Shown here: piece after piece, positions 55,764 to 63,562 of the stretch
How the letters are laid out: each line of letters starts with the position of its first letter
Position numbering within the stretch: position 1 is the first letter of the stretch
DNA from: CAVPUA01 sp963708805
GTDB lineage: Bacteria; Actinomycetota; Actinomycetes; Mycobacteriales; Jatrophihabitantaceae
NCBI GenBank assembly: GCA_963708805.1
Contig: CAVPUA010000003.1
Coordinates: forward strand, 2,852,001-2,916,000
Direction: 5' to 3'
DNA: 64,000 bases
Notes under the pieces: generated by a model
Seen by the model: only the letters and a program-made list of their open reading frames with translations
Databases searched by the model: none
What the model was told of the DNA's origin: nothing
Translations under genes and position numbers: made by a program

Positions 55764-56039
55764 TCAGCCTCCGGCGACCGCGGGCAAGATCGTCACGGAG
55801 TCGCCGTCCTTGAGCGCGGTGTCGAGTGAGCCCGTGAAACGGACGTCCTCGTCGTTGACATAGACGTTGACGAAGCGGTGCAGGCCACCGTCGTCGGTGA
55901 TCAACCGCCCCTTGAGGCCGGGGTGGTCGGCGTCCAGGTCGTCGAGCAGGCCGGACAACGTGTCGCCCTTGGCCTCGACGGACTTGGCGCCACCGGTGTA
56001 GGTGCGCAGGATGGTCGGGATCTTGACCTCGATGGCCAT
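55764..56039 (-). CDS. cysO: Sulfur-carrier protein CysO (ThiS/MoaD-like)
   Basis: ATG 56039 with CAGGAG upstream encodes a 91-aa ubiquitin-like protein: MAIEVKIPTILRTYTGGAKS, LLDDLDADHPGLKGRLI, FVNVYVNDEDVRFTG, and the C-terminal VTILPAVAGG whose Gly-Gly is thiocarboxylated. It receives sulfur and, with CysM, becomes a cysteine adduct that Mec cleaves. Intact. Confidence 0.95.
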   Translation of the reverse strand: MAIEVKIPTILRTYTGGAKSVEAKGDTLSGLLDDLDADHPGLKGRLITDDGGLHRFVNVYVNDEDVRFTGSLDTALKDGDSVTILPAVAGG

Positions 56040-56109
56040 GGTGCTCCTGTCGGAAATAAAGCTGGTTGAGAGGGTGAACGCCGAAAACGTGCGGGGACTT
56101 CCCGGGGCG

Positions 56110-56181
56110 TTATGGACAGTCGTAGCGCACGTCGGCGCGCGTGTGGGCGAGCAGAGCGCGCTCGATCGAGATCTCGATCAT
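56110..56181 (-). CDS. 23-aa ORF between mec and cysO, possible leader peptide
   Basis: ATG 56181 overlaps the mec stop (ATGA), so it would be translated by coupling. It encodes MIEISIERALLAHTRADVRY followed by Asp-Cys-Pro and TAA at 56110. The penultimate codon is Cys. The 70 nt between its stop and cysO contain the cysO ribosome-binding site. Actinobacterial cysteine genes are known to use short Cys-containing upstream ORFs for attenuation, so a cysteine-sensing leader is a reasonable inference. Alternatively it could be an unselected ORF. Confidence 0.45.
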   Translation of the reverse strand: MIEISIERALLAHTRADVRYDCP

Positions 56182-56582
56182 GAGAACTCGACCTCTTCCT
56201 CGGTGACCACGCCGTCGACGATCCGAAACGACCGGAAGTCGGTGGCATCGGGCTCGCGCGTGGACACCAGGACATAGTGGGCGTTCGGTTCGGAGGCGTA
56301 GGAGATGTCCGTGCGCGACGGATAGGCCTCGGTCGCCGTGTGAGAGTGATAGACGACGACCGGTTCTTCGTCGTTGGCGTCCATCTCTTGATAGAGCTTG
56401 AGCAGATCGGTCGAGTCGAACTCGTAGAAAGTGGGCGAACGGGCCGCGTTCAACATGGGGATGTGCCGGCTGGGGACGTCCGAACCGGCCGCACCGGCGA
56501 CGACGCCACACGCCTCGTCCGGGTGATCCCGGCGGGCGTGCTCGACGATCGCGTCGCGGATCGCCCGGTCGATGCTCAGCAC
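56178..56582 (-). CDS. mec: CysO-cysteine peptidase, JAMM/Mov34 family
   Basis: ATG 56582 starts MLSIDRAIRDAIVEHARRDH. HPDEACGVVAG provides the JAMM Glu and VVVYHSHTATEAYPSRTDIS provides the HxH-x-P-S-x-x-D metal motif. 134 aa, intact. It releases cysteine from the CysO-Cys adduct. Order DUF2017, mec, small ORF, cysO, cysM, all minus strand, matches the mycobacterial Rv1334-1336 arrangement with an insertion of the small ORF. Confidence 0.95.
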   Translation of the reverse strand: MLSIDRAIRDAIVEHARRDHPDEACGVVAGAAGSDVPSRHIPMLNAARSPTFYEFDSTDLLKLYQEMDANDEEPVVVYHSHTATEAYPSRTDISYASEPNAHYVLVSTREPDATDFRSFRIVDGVVTEEEVEFS

Positions 56583-56601
56583 GAGATCGGAGTTTACCGG
56601 G

Positions 56602-57066
56602 TCATTTCATGGCGGCCCGGACGAGCGAGTCCTGCAGCGCGGTCAGCCAGTGGTACAGCTCCCACGCGGCCGCCCGCGGATCGGACCGGTCGATGTCGGG
56701 TTCGTCCTCGGTGACACCGATCCGGGTGCCCAGCGCCAGGCGGATGTCGTTGATCGCGGTCAGCCAGGCCGTCTGGTCGTCGTCGTCGATTTCGATCGTG
56801 CCGCCACCGATCGGCAGAGCCGCCCGCAGAACCCCGTACCGGACCTTGCGCAACTCGCGCAGGCCGGCCTCGGTCAGCTCGCGGAACTGCCCGGCCGCCT
56901 CGGCGTCGTCACGATGCGCACTCGGAAACAGGCGCTGGGTCGACTCGTCCCCGGGCGCCATCGTGTCGACCAGCTCGTCCAACTCGTCGATCAACTGGGT
57001 GAGCACCACGACTTCGACCGGCTCGAGGCTCAGCTTGATGACCCCGCGGCGACGCGAGACGCGCAT
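56602..57066 (-). CDS. DUF2017 family protein
   Basis: ATG 57066 overlaps the clpS stop (TGATG). The protein begins MRVSRRRGVIKLSLEPVEVV, then LTQLIDELDELVDTMAP and LRLALGTRIGV-like INDIRLALGTRIGVTEDE, ending ELYHWLTALQDSLVRAAM. 154 aa, helical, soluble. DUF2017 almost always follows clpS in actinobacteria; the function is unknown. Intact. Confidence 0.92.
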   Translation of the reverse strand: MRVSRRRGVIKLSLEPVEVVVLTQLIDELDELVDTMAPGDESTQRLFPSAHRDDAEAAGQFRELTEAGLRELRKVRYGVLRAALPIGGGTIEIDDDDQTAWLTAINDIRLALGTRIGVTEDEPDIDRSDPRAAAWELYHWLTALQDSLVRAAMK

Positions 57067-57359
57067 CAGTCCTGCTGCAGGGTGGCCCACAGGCCATAGC
57101 CGTGCAAGATCTCGACGTCGAGCTCCATGCGCTCGCGCGGGCCGGACGACACGACCGCGCGCCCCTTCTGGTGCACGTCCAGCATCAGTTTCTCGGCCTT
57201 CGCCTTCGAGTAGCCGAACACGGTGATGAACACATGCGTCACGTAGTTCATCAGGTTGATCGGGTCGTTCCACACAATCGTGATCCACGGACGATCCGGA
57301 TCGACATCGGTCTCGGTCGCGGGTTCTTCCACCCGCTTCGGGGTCATCGTGCCGGCCAC
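57066..57359 (-). CDS. clpS: ATP-dependent Clp protease adaptor
   Basis: GTG 57359 (or ATG 57347) leads to a disordered N-terminus (PKRVEEPATETDVDPDRPW), then the core IVWNDPINLMNYVTHVFITV, AKAEKLMLDVHQKGRAVVSS and ERMELDVEILHGYGLWATL. The N-degron pocket Asn-Asp-Pro and the gate Met are retained. ClpS delivers N-end-rule substrates to ClpA/C-ClpP. First gene of the operon reaching to cysM; divergent from pncB with 26 bp between. Confidence 0.95.
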   Translation of the reverse strand: MAGTMTPKRVEEPATETDVDPDRPWITIVWNDPINLMNYVTHVFITVFGYSKAKAEKLMLDVHQKGRAVVSSGPRERMELDVEILHGYGLWATLQQD

Positions 57360-57385
57360 TCGTCCATGGTGGCACGATCGGGTCC

Positions 57386-58648
57386 ATGTCTGGCACCGGC
57401 CTGTTCACCGATCGTTACGAACTGACGATGCTGGCGGCCGCGCTGCGCGACGGCAGCGCCGACCGGCAGTGCACGTTCGAGGTGTTCGCCCGGCGGCTGC
57501 CCGAGGGCCGCCGGTACGGAGTGGTGGCCGGTACGGCGCGCGTGCTCGACGCCATCGCCGACTTCCGGTTCGACGACGAGACGGCCGCCTGGCTGCTCGA
57601 CACCGGCGTCGTCGACGCCCGCGGGGCCGACTTCCTGGCGTCCTACCGGTTCTCCGGCGACGTCGTCGGCTACCCCGAGGGCGAGCTCTACTTCCCCGCG
57701 TCTCCGCTGCTGACGGTCACCGGCACGTTCGCCGAGGCGGTCGTCCTCGAGACCGTCGTCTTGTCGATCCTCAACCACGATGCGGCGATCGCGTCGGCCG
57801 CCGCCCGCATGGTGACCGCCGCCCAGGGCCGTCCGATCATCGAAATGGGCTCGCGACGCACCCACGAGCGGGCCGCTGTCGCGTCGGCACGCGCGGCCTA
57901 TCTGGCCGGCTTCGCCTCGACGTCCAACCTGGCCGCGCAGCGCCGATTCGGCGTCCCCACCGCGGGCACGGCGGCGCACGCGTTCACCCTGCTGCACGAC
58001 GACGAGGCCGCGGCGTTCCGCGCGCAGATCGAGTCACTCGGCGCGGACACCACACTGCTCGTCGACACCTTCGACATCACCCAGGGCATCGCGACCGCCG
58101 TCGAGGTCGCCGGACCCGAACTCGGCGCGATCCGCATCGACTCGGGCGACCTCGGCGTGCTGGCCCGGCACGCGCGCGCCCAACTCGACGAGCTCGGCGC
58201 GCTCAAGACCAGGATCGTGGTGAGCGGAGACCTCGACGAGTTCGCCATCGCCGCCCTGGCCGCGGCACCGGTCGACTCGTACGGCGCCGGGACGGCCGTC
58301 GTCGTCGGCTCGGGAGCACCGACCGCCGGCCTGGTCTACAAGCTGGTCGAGGTGGACGGCCGGCCGGTCGCCAAGCGGTCGGAACACAAGGCCAGCCGGG
58401 GTGGGCGCAAATGGGCGCACCGGCGCCACAAGCCGACCGGCACGGCGGTCGAGGAAGTCATCGGCATCGGCCCCGAACCGACCGACGCCACGCCGTTGCA
58501 GGTCGAGCTGATCCGCGGCGGCGAGCGAGTCGACTCGTCGACTCTGGCCGACGCCCGGGCCCGGCTGCAGGCCGCCCTGGTGACCCTGCCCTGGGACGGG
58601 CTGAAGCTCAGTCGCGGCGAGCCGGCGATCCCGACCGTGCTGGAGTAA
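57386..58648 (+). CDS. pncB: Nicotinate phosphoribosyltransferase
   Basis: ATG 57386 starts MSGTGLFTDRYELTMLAAAL. Family motifs are FEVFARRLPEGRRYGVVAG, MGSRRTHERAAVASARAAYL (substrate-binding His-Glu-Arg region), LVDTFDITQGIATAV, IRIDSGDLGVLARHAR and SYGAGTAVVVGSG. 420 aa, intact. It converts nicotinate and PRPP to NaMN; pncA at 59795 supplies nicotinate and nadE completes NAD. Divergent from clpS, a common actinobacterial arrangement. A 14-bp-stem hairpin follows. Confidence 0.96.
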   Translation: MSGTGLFTDRYELTMLAAALRDGSADRQCTFEVFARRLPEGRRYGVVAGTARVLDAIADFRFDDETAAWLLDTGVVDARGADFLASYRFSGDVVGYPEGELYFPASPLLTVTGTFAEAVVLETVVLSILNHDAAIASAAARMVTAAQGRPIIEMGSRRTHERAAVASARAAYLAGFASTSNLAAQRRFGVPTAGTAAHAFTLLHDDEAAAFRAQIESLGADTTLLVDTFDITQGIATAVEVAGPELGAIRIDSGDLGVLARHARAQLDELGALKTRIVVSGDLDEFAIAALAAAPVDSYGAGTAVVVGSGAPTAGLVYKLVEVDGRPVAKRSEHKASRGGRKWAHRRHKPTGTAVEEVIGIGPEPTDATPLQVELIRGGERVDSSTLADARARLQAALVTLPWDGLKLSRGEPAIPTVLE

Positions 58649-58660
58649 CGCCTCGCTCGA

Positions 58661-58718
58661 CCGGCGACGCTCATGTCCAGGCGTCGTCATGGCGGCGACT
58701 GCGTATGAGCGTCGCCGG
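58661..58718. repeat. Hairpin element A after pncB
   Basis: Exact 14-bp arms 58661-58674 and 58705-58718 surround a 30-nt loop, 13 bp after the pncB stop. The arm core CGACGCTCAT, followed by GTCC and GCGTCGTC, recurs in element B at 59711-59769. No U tract. It may terminate pncB and also be a member of a dispersed palindrome family. Confidence 0.75.
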
Positions 58719-58804
58719 AGCGTGGTTGTCCACAGCGCCGCTCGTGGTCCACCGATCCCCAACCGACGTAGCGACGGTGGCCGGACGCCATCGAGACTCG
58801 GCCC

Positions 58805-59710
58805 GTGACCACTCGCGCCAGAGCCGTATCTCATCCGTCCGACGGCATCCCGGCAGCGATCGGGTACACCGAACTCGTCGAGTCCGGGATCAGCGAGAGC
58901 CGACTCCGGGCGCAGCTGGCGGCCCGTCGCTGGACGCGCTTCGGCCAGGCGGTCGTACGCCACAATGGCCCGTTGTCGCACGCCGATCGTTGCTCGGTCG
59001 CCTTGATCAACTGCGGGCCCCGCGCCGTACTCACCTCCTTCACGGCCGCCCAGGCGTGGGGACTGAGGGGCTGGGAGCGCGACGAGATCCACGTCCTCGC
59101 ACCCCGGTGCACCCGGACGCCCCCCGACCTCGGTTTCCGAATCCGTCTTCATCGCCCGTTCGAGTGGGCCCACGTCGAGTCCAACGGATCTCGTCAATTG
59201 GACGCGCTGCCGTGCGCCCTCATCGTCGCGGCCCGGTCGTTCGACACGGCTCGACCGGCCTGCGGGCTCATCGCCGCGGCTGTGCAACAGCGGTTGGCCA
59301 CACCCGAGCAGTTGCGCCGGGCGGCGACAGCGGCGATCCGGTCGCGGCATCGTGCGGCGCTGCTACTTGCCGTCGATGACATCGCCCAGGGCTCCCAGGC
59401 GTTGAGCGAGATCGACTTCGTTCGGCTCTGTCGGCGGCACCGGCTACCCGCGCCCGAACAGCAGACCGTGCGCTGCGACTCGTCGGGCCGCCGCCGCTAC
59501 CTCGACGCGACGTGGAGGCTCGCCCGCGGCCGACTGCTCGTCGTGGAGGTCGACGGCGCCCTGCACCTGGCCCAATCCCGATGGTGGGCCGACCAGCTAC
59601 GACAGAACGATCTGAGTTTGCAGGGCGCGCTCGTCCTGCGCTTTCCCAGTGCGGTCGTCCGACATGAGCCGCGTCTGGTGGTCGCCCAACTTCGCCGAGC
59701 GCTGGCGTGA
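58805..59710 (+). CDS. AbiEi-antitoxin-like/DUF559-type protein, 301 aa
   Basis: GTG 58805 starts TTRARAVSHPSDGIPAAIGY. The N-terminal part (SRLRAQLAARRWTRFGQAVV) resembles the AbiEi_4 winged-helix region, and the C-terminal part is Vsr/DUF559-like with LSEIDFVRLCRRHRLPAPEQ, RRYLDATWRLARGRLLVVEVDG (the D...E-x-D pattern of the PD-(D/E)XK fold, 59492-59555) and LVLRFPSAVVRHEPRLVVAQ. Such proteins are numerous in actinobacteria, with no proven activity. It is enclosed by two related hairpins and sits between pncB and pncA. Intact. Confidence 0.75.
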   Translation: MTTRARAVSHPSDGIPAAIGYTELVESGISESRLRAQLAARRWTRFGQAVVRHNGPLSHADRCSVALINCGPRAVLTSFTAAQAWGLRGWERDEIHVLAPRCTRTPPDLGFRIRLHRPFEWAHVESNGSRQLDALPCALIVAARSFDTARPACGLIAAAVQQRLATPEQLRRAATAAIRSRHRAALLLAVDDIAQGSQALSEIDFVRLCRRHRLPAPEQQTVRCDSSGRRRYLDATWRLARGRLLVVEVDGALHLAQSRWWADQLRQNDLSLQGALVLRFPSAVVRHEPRLVVAQLRRALA

Positions 59711-59769
59711 TCACCGACGCTCATGTCCCCGCGTCGTCCGGACGACGTGCCGGCATGAGCGTCGGGTGA
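59711..59769. repeat. Hairpin element B after the DUF559-like gene
   Basis: Arms CGACGCTCATG (59715-59725) and CATGAGCGTCG (59754-59764) pair exactly over 11 bp, with TCAC/GGTGA flanks adding imperfect pairing. Inside is a perfect 16-bp palindrome, CGTCGTCCGGACGACG (59732-59747). The element starts right after the TGA at 59710 and shares its arm and inner GCGTCGTC with element A. Confidence 0.75.
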
Positions 59770-59794
59770 CGGCGGCGTCGGGAACAATGGACGC

Positions 59795-60346
59795 ATGACG
59801 CGAGCGGTGATCATCGTGGATGTGCAGAACGACTTCTGCGAGGGAGGTTCGCTGGCGGTCGCCGGCGGCCAGCAGGTAGCGCGCGACATCGGGCCCTGGC
59901 TCGCCGCCCACGCCGCTGATCACGTGGTGGCCACCCGCGATCATCACATCGACCCGGACGGCCACTTCGCCGCGCACCCCGACTTCGTCAACTCGTGGCC
60001 CGAGCACTGCGTGGTCGGAACCAGCGGCGTCGAACTGCACCCCGACCTCGATCGCAGCCGCATCGAGGCGGTCTTCGACAAGGGCGAATATCGGGCGGCC
60101 TACTCCGGCTTCGAGGCGACGAGCGACGGCGTCGACCTGGCCCGATGGCTACGCGAACGCGACGTCGACCACGTGGACGTGGTGGGAATCGCCACCGACT
60201 ACTGCGTGCGGGCGACCGCACTGGACGCCGCGCGCAACGGCTTCAGCACGACGGTGATCCTGCCGCTGACGGCCGGAGTCGCGCCCGCAAGCGTCGAGAG
60301 CACCCTGAGCGAGTTCGAGGCGGCCGGCGTAGCGGTCGTGAGGTAA
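59795..60346 (+). CDS. pncA: Nicotinamidase (isochorismatase-like hydrolase)
   Basis: ATG 59795 starts MTRAVIIVDVQNDFCEGGSL with the catalytic Asp in DVQND. The metal site is TRDHHIDPDGHFA, the Lys is in VFDKGEYRAAYSGF and the nucleophile is in GIATDYCVRATALDA. 183 aa, intact, close to the mycobacterial PncA size (186 aa). It deamidates nicotinamide to nicotinate for PncB encoded just upstream. Confidence 0.95.
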   Translation: MTRAVIIVDVQNDFCEGGSLAVAGGQQVARDIGPWLAAHAADHVVATRDHHIDPDGHFAAHPDFVNSWPEHCVVGTSGVELHPDLDRSRIEAVFDKGEYRAAYSGFEATSDGVDLARWLRERDVDHVDVVGIATDYCVRATALDAARNGFSTTVILPLTAGVAPASVESTLSEFEAAGVAVVR

Positions 60347-60364
60347 CGGCCGGGACGGGCTGGC

Positions 60365-61569
60365 TCAGGTGACGGATGCCGCCTCGGCGATCTCGGCGCC
60401 CGAGATCCCCAGCACGAACAGCACCGAGTCCAGAAAGGGCTGGTTCACCGACGTGTCGGCCGCCGCGCGCAGGGCTGCCTTGGCGTTGAAGGCGATGCCC
60501 AGCCCGGCCACCTCGAGCATGTCGATGTCGTTGGCGCCGTCGCCGACCGCGACCGTCTGCGACAGCGGGACGCCGAACTTGTCGGCGAAGCGGCGCAGCG
60601 CGTCCGCCTTGCCGGGGCGGTCGACGATCGGCCCGACCAGCCCACCGGTGAGCCGTCCGTCGGCGACCTCGAGCTCATTGGCGGCGGCGAAGTCAAGCTC
60701 GAGTTCAGTGACGAAACGGTCCGTGAAGACCGTGAAACCGCCGCTGACGACTCCCACGTGGTAGCCGAGTCGCTTGAGCGTGCGCACGAACGTCCGGGCT
60801 CCCGGCGTCAGCTGCAACCCGTCTCGCACCAGTCGCACGTCGGCCTCGGCCAGCCCTTCGAGCAGGGCGACGCGCGCGCGCAGCGACTGCTCGAAGTCCA
60901 GTTCGCCGGCCATCGCGCGGCCGGTGATCTCGGCGACCTTCGCGCCGACGCCGGCCCGCTCGGCCAGCACGTCGATTCCCTCGTCGCGGATCAGCGTCGA
61001 GTCGACGTCGAGCACGACCAGCCGCTTGGCCCGTCGCCGCAGACCGGCCGGTTCGACGGCGATGTCCAGGCCGGTGTCCTCGGCCGCGCGGATCAAGAGC
61101 TCGCGCAACCGGTCGGTGTCGTCGGCCGCCACGATCAACTCGATGCTGCTGGCCGGCTCGACCGCGAGCTGACTGATCGACTCGATGTTGCCCCCGGCGT
61201 CGGCGACGCGCTGGGCGATGTGGCTGATCGCACCGGGCCGCAGCGGACGTCCTATGGCGATCACGTGGTGACGGGCCATCACCGAGTTGCGGCGCGTCGT
61301 CACGTCCTCGCGGCGGGGGCCGCCCGGCCCGGCGATGACGACCTCGCACTCCATACCGAGGGCGTGCGCGGTGCGAGTCGCCGACAGCCGCAAGGGGCCG
61401 GTCTCGCCGCGAGTTCGAGCAGCACGGCCAGGATCAGCCGGTCTCGGATGACGACCTGCTCGACGTCGCGGACGTCCACGTCGTGCGCGGCGAGAGCGGA
61501 GAAGAAAGCGGCCGTCACACCCGGACGGTCACGTCCCGTCAGGGTGATGAGTACCGAGGTGGGATTCAT
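60365..61569 (-). CDS. serB: Phosphoserine phosphatase with two ACT domains, one missing base
   Basis: ATG 61569 starts MNPTSVLITLTGRDRPGVTA, the first ACT domain. At about 61410 one G seems to be missing; restoring it gives LELAGETGPLRLSATRTAHA and the second ACT domain (ARHHVIAIGRPLRPGAISHI). The HAD phosphatase follows, with the nucleophile motif LVVLDVDSTLIRDEGID, Thr/Ser loop HVGVVSGGFTVFTDRF and motif IV VAVGDGANDIDMLEVAGLGI. About 401 aa. It makes serine from O-phosphoserine, the same compound CysM uses for cysteine. Convergent with pncA, 18 bp apart. Confidence 0.94.
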
Positions 61570-61619
61570 GAATCCCGGGAACTACTTCGGATCGACACGT
61601 CAGTGTGGGCTCTGTCCGC

Positions 61620-63401
61620 TCAGCCCGTGCCGGGGTCGGTGTCGCGATCGCTCTGACGCGGTGCGGGACCGCCGAGCGGCAACTCGACCGGCGGGCGGTG
61701 CCGCTTGCCGGCGTGCGCCTCGGCCTCGAGCCGCGGCAACAGGTGCGGGTAGTGGTACTCGAACGCGGGGCGCTCGGACCGGATGCGCGGGATCGACAGG
61801 AAGTTGTGCCGCGGTGGGGGCGACGTGGTGGCCCATTCGAGGGAGTTGCCGTGGCCCCACGGGTCGTCGGCGGTGGTGATCTCGCCGTACCGGTAGGACT
61901 TGTAGACGTTCCAGATGAACGGGATCATCGACGCGCCCAGGACGAACGAACCGATCGTCGACACCGTGTTCAGCGTGGTGAACCCGTCGCTGGGCAGGTA
62001 GTCGGCGTAGCGGCGCGGCATGCCCTTGGCGCCGAGCCAGTGCTGCACCAGGAACGTCAGGTGGAAGCCGAAGAACGTCAGCCAGAAGTGCAGCTTGCCC
62101 AGGCGCTCGTCGAGGTAGCGGCCGGTGTACTTCGGGAACCAGAAGTAGACGCCGGCGTACGCCGCGAACACGATCGTCCCGAAGAGCACGTAGTGGAAGT
62201 GGGCGACGACGAAGTAGGAGTCCGACACCTGGAAGTCGAGCGGCGGGCTGGCCAGCAGGACGCCGGTGAGACCACCGAAGAGGAACGTCACCATGAAGCC
62301 GACGCTGAACAGCATCGGCGTCTCGAAGGTGACCGCGCCGCGATACATCGACCCGATCCAGTTGAAGAACTTGATACCGGTCGGGACGGCGATGAGGAAG
62401 GTCATCACGCTGAAGAAGGGCAGCAGTACCGCGCCGGTGGTGAACATGTGGTGGGCCCACACGGTCAGCGACAGGGCGGCGATCGAGAGCGTCGCGAACA
62501 CCATGCCCTTGTAGCCGAACAGCGGCTTTCGGCTGAACACCGGAATGATCTCGGTGACGATGCCGAAGAACGGCAAGGCGATGATGTAGACCTCGGGGTG
62601 CCCGAAGAACCAGAACAGGTGCTGCCACAGGATGGCGCCGCCGTTGCCCGAGTCGAACACCGTGGCGCCCAGGTGGCGGTCCGCGTAGAGGACGAGCAGG
62701 GCCGCGGTGAGGATCGGGAAGGCCAGCAGCACGAGCAGGCTGGTGACCAGGATGTTCCACGTGAAGATCGGCAGCCGGAACATCGTCATGCCGGGCGCGC
62801 GGAGGCAGATGACGGTCGTCACCATGTTGACGCCGCCCAGGATGGTGCCCAGCCCGGAGATGGCCAGGCCGACGATCCACAGGTCGGTGCCGACGCCGGG
62901 CGAGTTCAGGCTGCTGTTGAGCGGCGCATAGAGCGTCCAGCCGGCATCGGCGGCGCCCCCCGGGGAGAAGAAGCCCGAGCAGGCCGTCAGCGCGCCGAAC
63001 AGGTAGAGCCAGTAGGAGAAGGCGTTGAGCCGGGGGAACGCCACGTCGGGCGAACCGATCTGCAGCGGCAGGACGAGGTTCGCGAAGGCGAAGACGAGCG
63101 GCGTCGCGAAGAACAGCAGCATGATCGTGCCGTGCATCGTGAAGAGCTGGTTGTACTGCTCCTGCGAGAGGTACTGCAGGCCCGGACGGGCCAGCTCGGC
63201 GCGCATCATCAGCGCCATCACGCCGCCGAGCATGAAGAACAGGAACGACGTGACGAGGTACATCCGACCGATCAGCTTGTGGTCGGTGGTGCGCAACATC
63301 TGCGACAGCAGCGAACCCTTGACGATCTCGTGCGCGGGGAACGGACGCGTCGCGACCGGGATCGGTACAACCTCGGCCGTCGGCTCGGCGGTGGTGGTCA
63401 A
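61620..63401 (-). CDS. ctaD: Cytochrome c oxidase subunit I (aa3 type)
   Basis: TTG 63401 with GGGAGG 7 nt upstream starts TTTAEPTAEVVPIPVATRPF. Twelve helices carry the haem a ligand region FTMHGTIMLLFFATP, the CuB motif WFFGHPEVYIIALPFFG (His-Pro-Glu-Val-Tyr with the cross-linked His-Tyr), VWAHHMFTTGAVL (CuB His pair) and VVAHFHYVLFGTIVF (haem a and a3 His). About 593 aa, intact. It is the catalytic subunit of the terminal oxidase in the cytoplasmic membrane. No other cta gene is adjacent. Lies 50 bp upstream of serB in coordinate order but transcribed towards its downstream side. Confidence 0.96.
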   Translation of the reverse strand: MTTTAEPTAEVVPIPVATRPFPAHEIVKGSLLSQMLRTTDHKLIGRMYLVTSFLFFMLGGVMALMMRAELARPGLQYLSQEQYNQLFTMHGTIMLLFFATPLVFAFANLVLPLQIGSPDVAFPRLNAFSYWLYLFGALTACSGFFSPGGAADAGWTLYAPLNSSLNSPGVGTDLWIVGLAISGLGTILGGVNMVTTVICLRAPGMTMFRLPIFTWNILVTSLLVLLAFPILTAALLVLYADRHLGATVFDSGNGGAILWQHLFWFFGHPEVYIIALPFFGIVTEIIPVFSRKPLFGYKGMVFATLSIAALSLTVWAHHMFTTGAVLLPFFSVMTFLIAVPTGIKFFNWIGSMYRGAVTFETPMLFSVGFMVTFLFGGLTGVLLASPPLDFQVSDSYFVVAHFHYVLFGTIVFAAYAGVYFWFPKYTGRYLDERLGKLHFWLTFFGFHLTFLVQHWLGAKGMPRRYADYLPSDGFTTLNTVSTIGSFVLGASMIPFIWNVYKSYRYGEITTADDPWGHGNSLEWATTSPPPRHNFLSIPRIRSERPAFEYHYPHLLPRLEAEAHAGKRHRPPVELPLGGPAPRQSDRDTDPGTG

Positions 63402-63562
63402 ACGTGCCTCCCGCTCGGGTCTCACTGCTCGTACCGCGGACATGTGGGCCGAGTAGAACTCAGCCCCTCGAAGAATAGACAGTGCCTGTGACGGATGGTG
63501 CACCGGCCCGCGGGTCGGTGCACTCCGAACCCCTCGACCGTCCTCGGCCCATGGGCCGAATG

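Noticed and set aside
61605..63491. 628-aa highly charged plus-strand ORF
   Set aside because: It is the antisense of the intact ctaD gene; length results from high GC and few stops.
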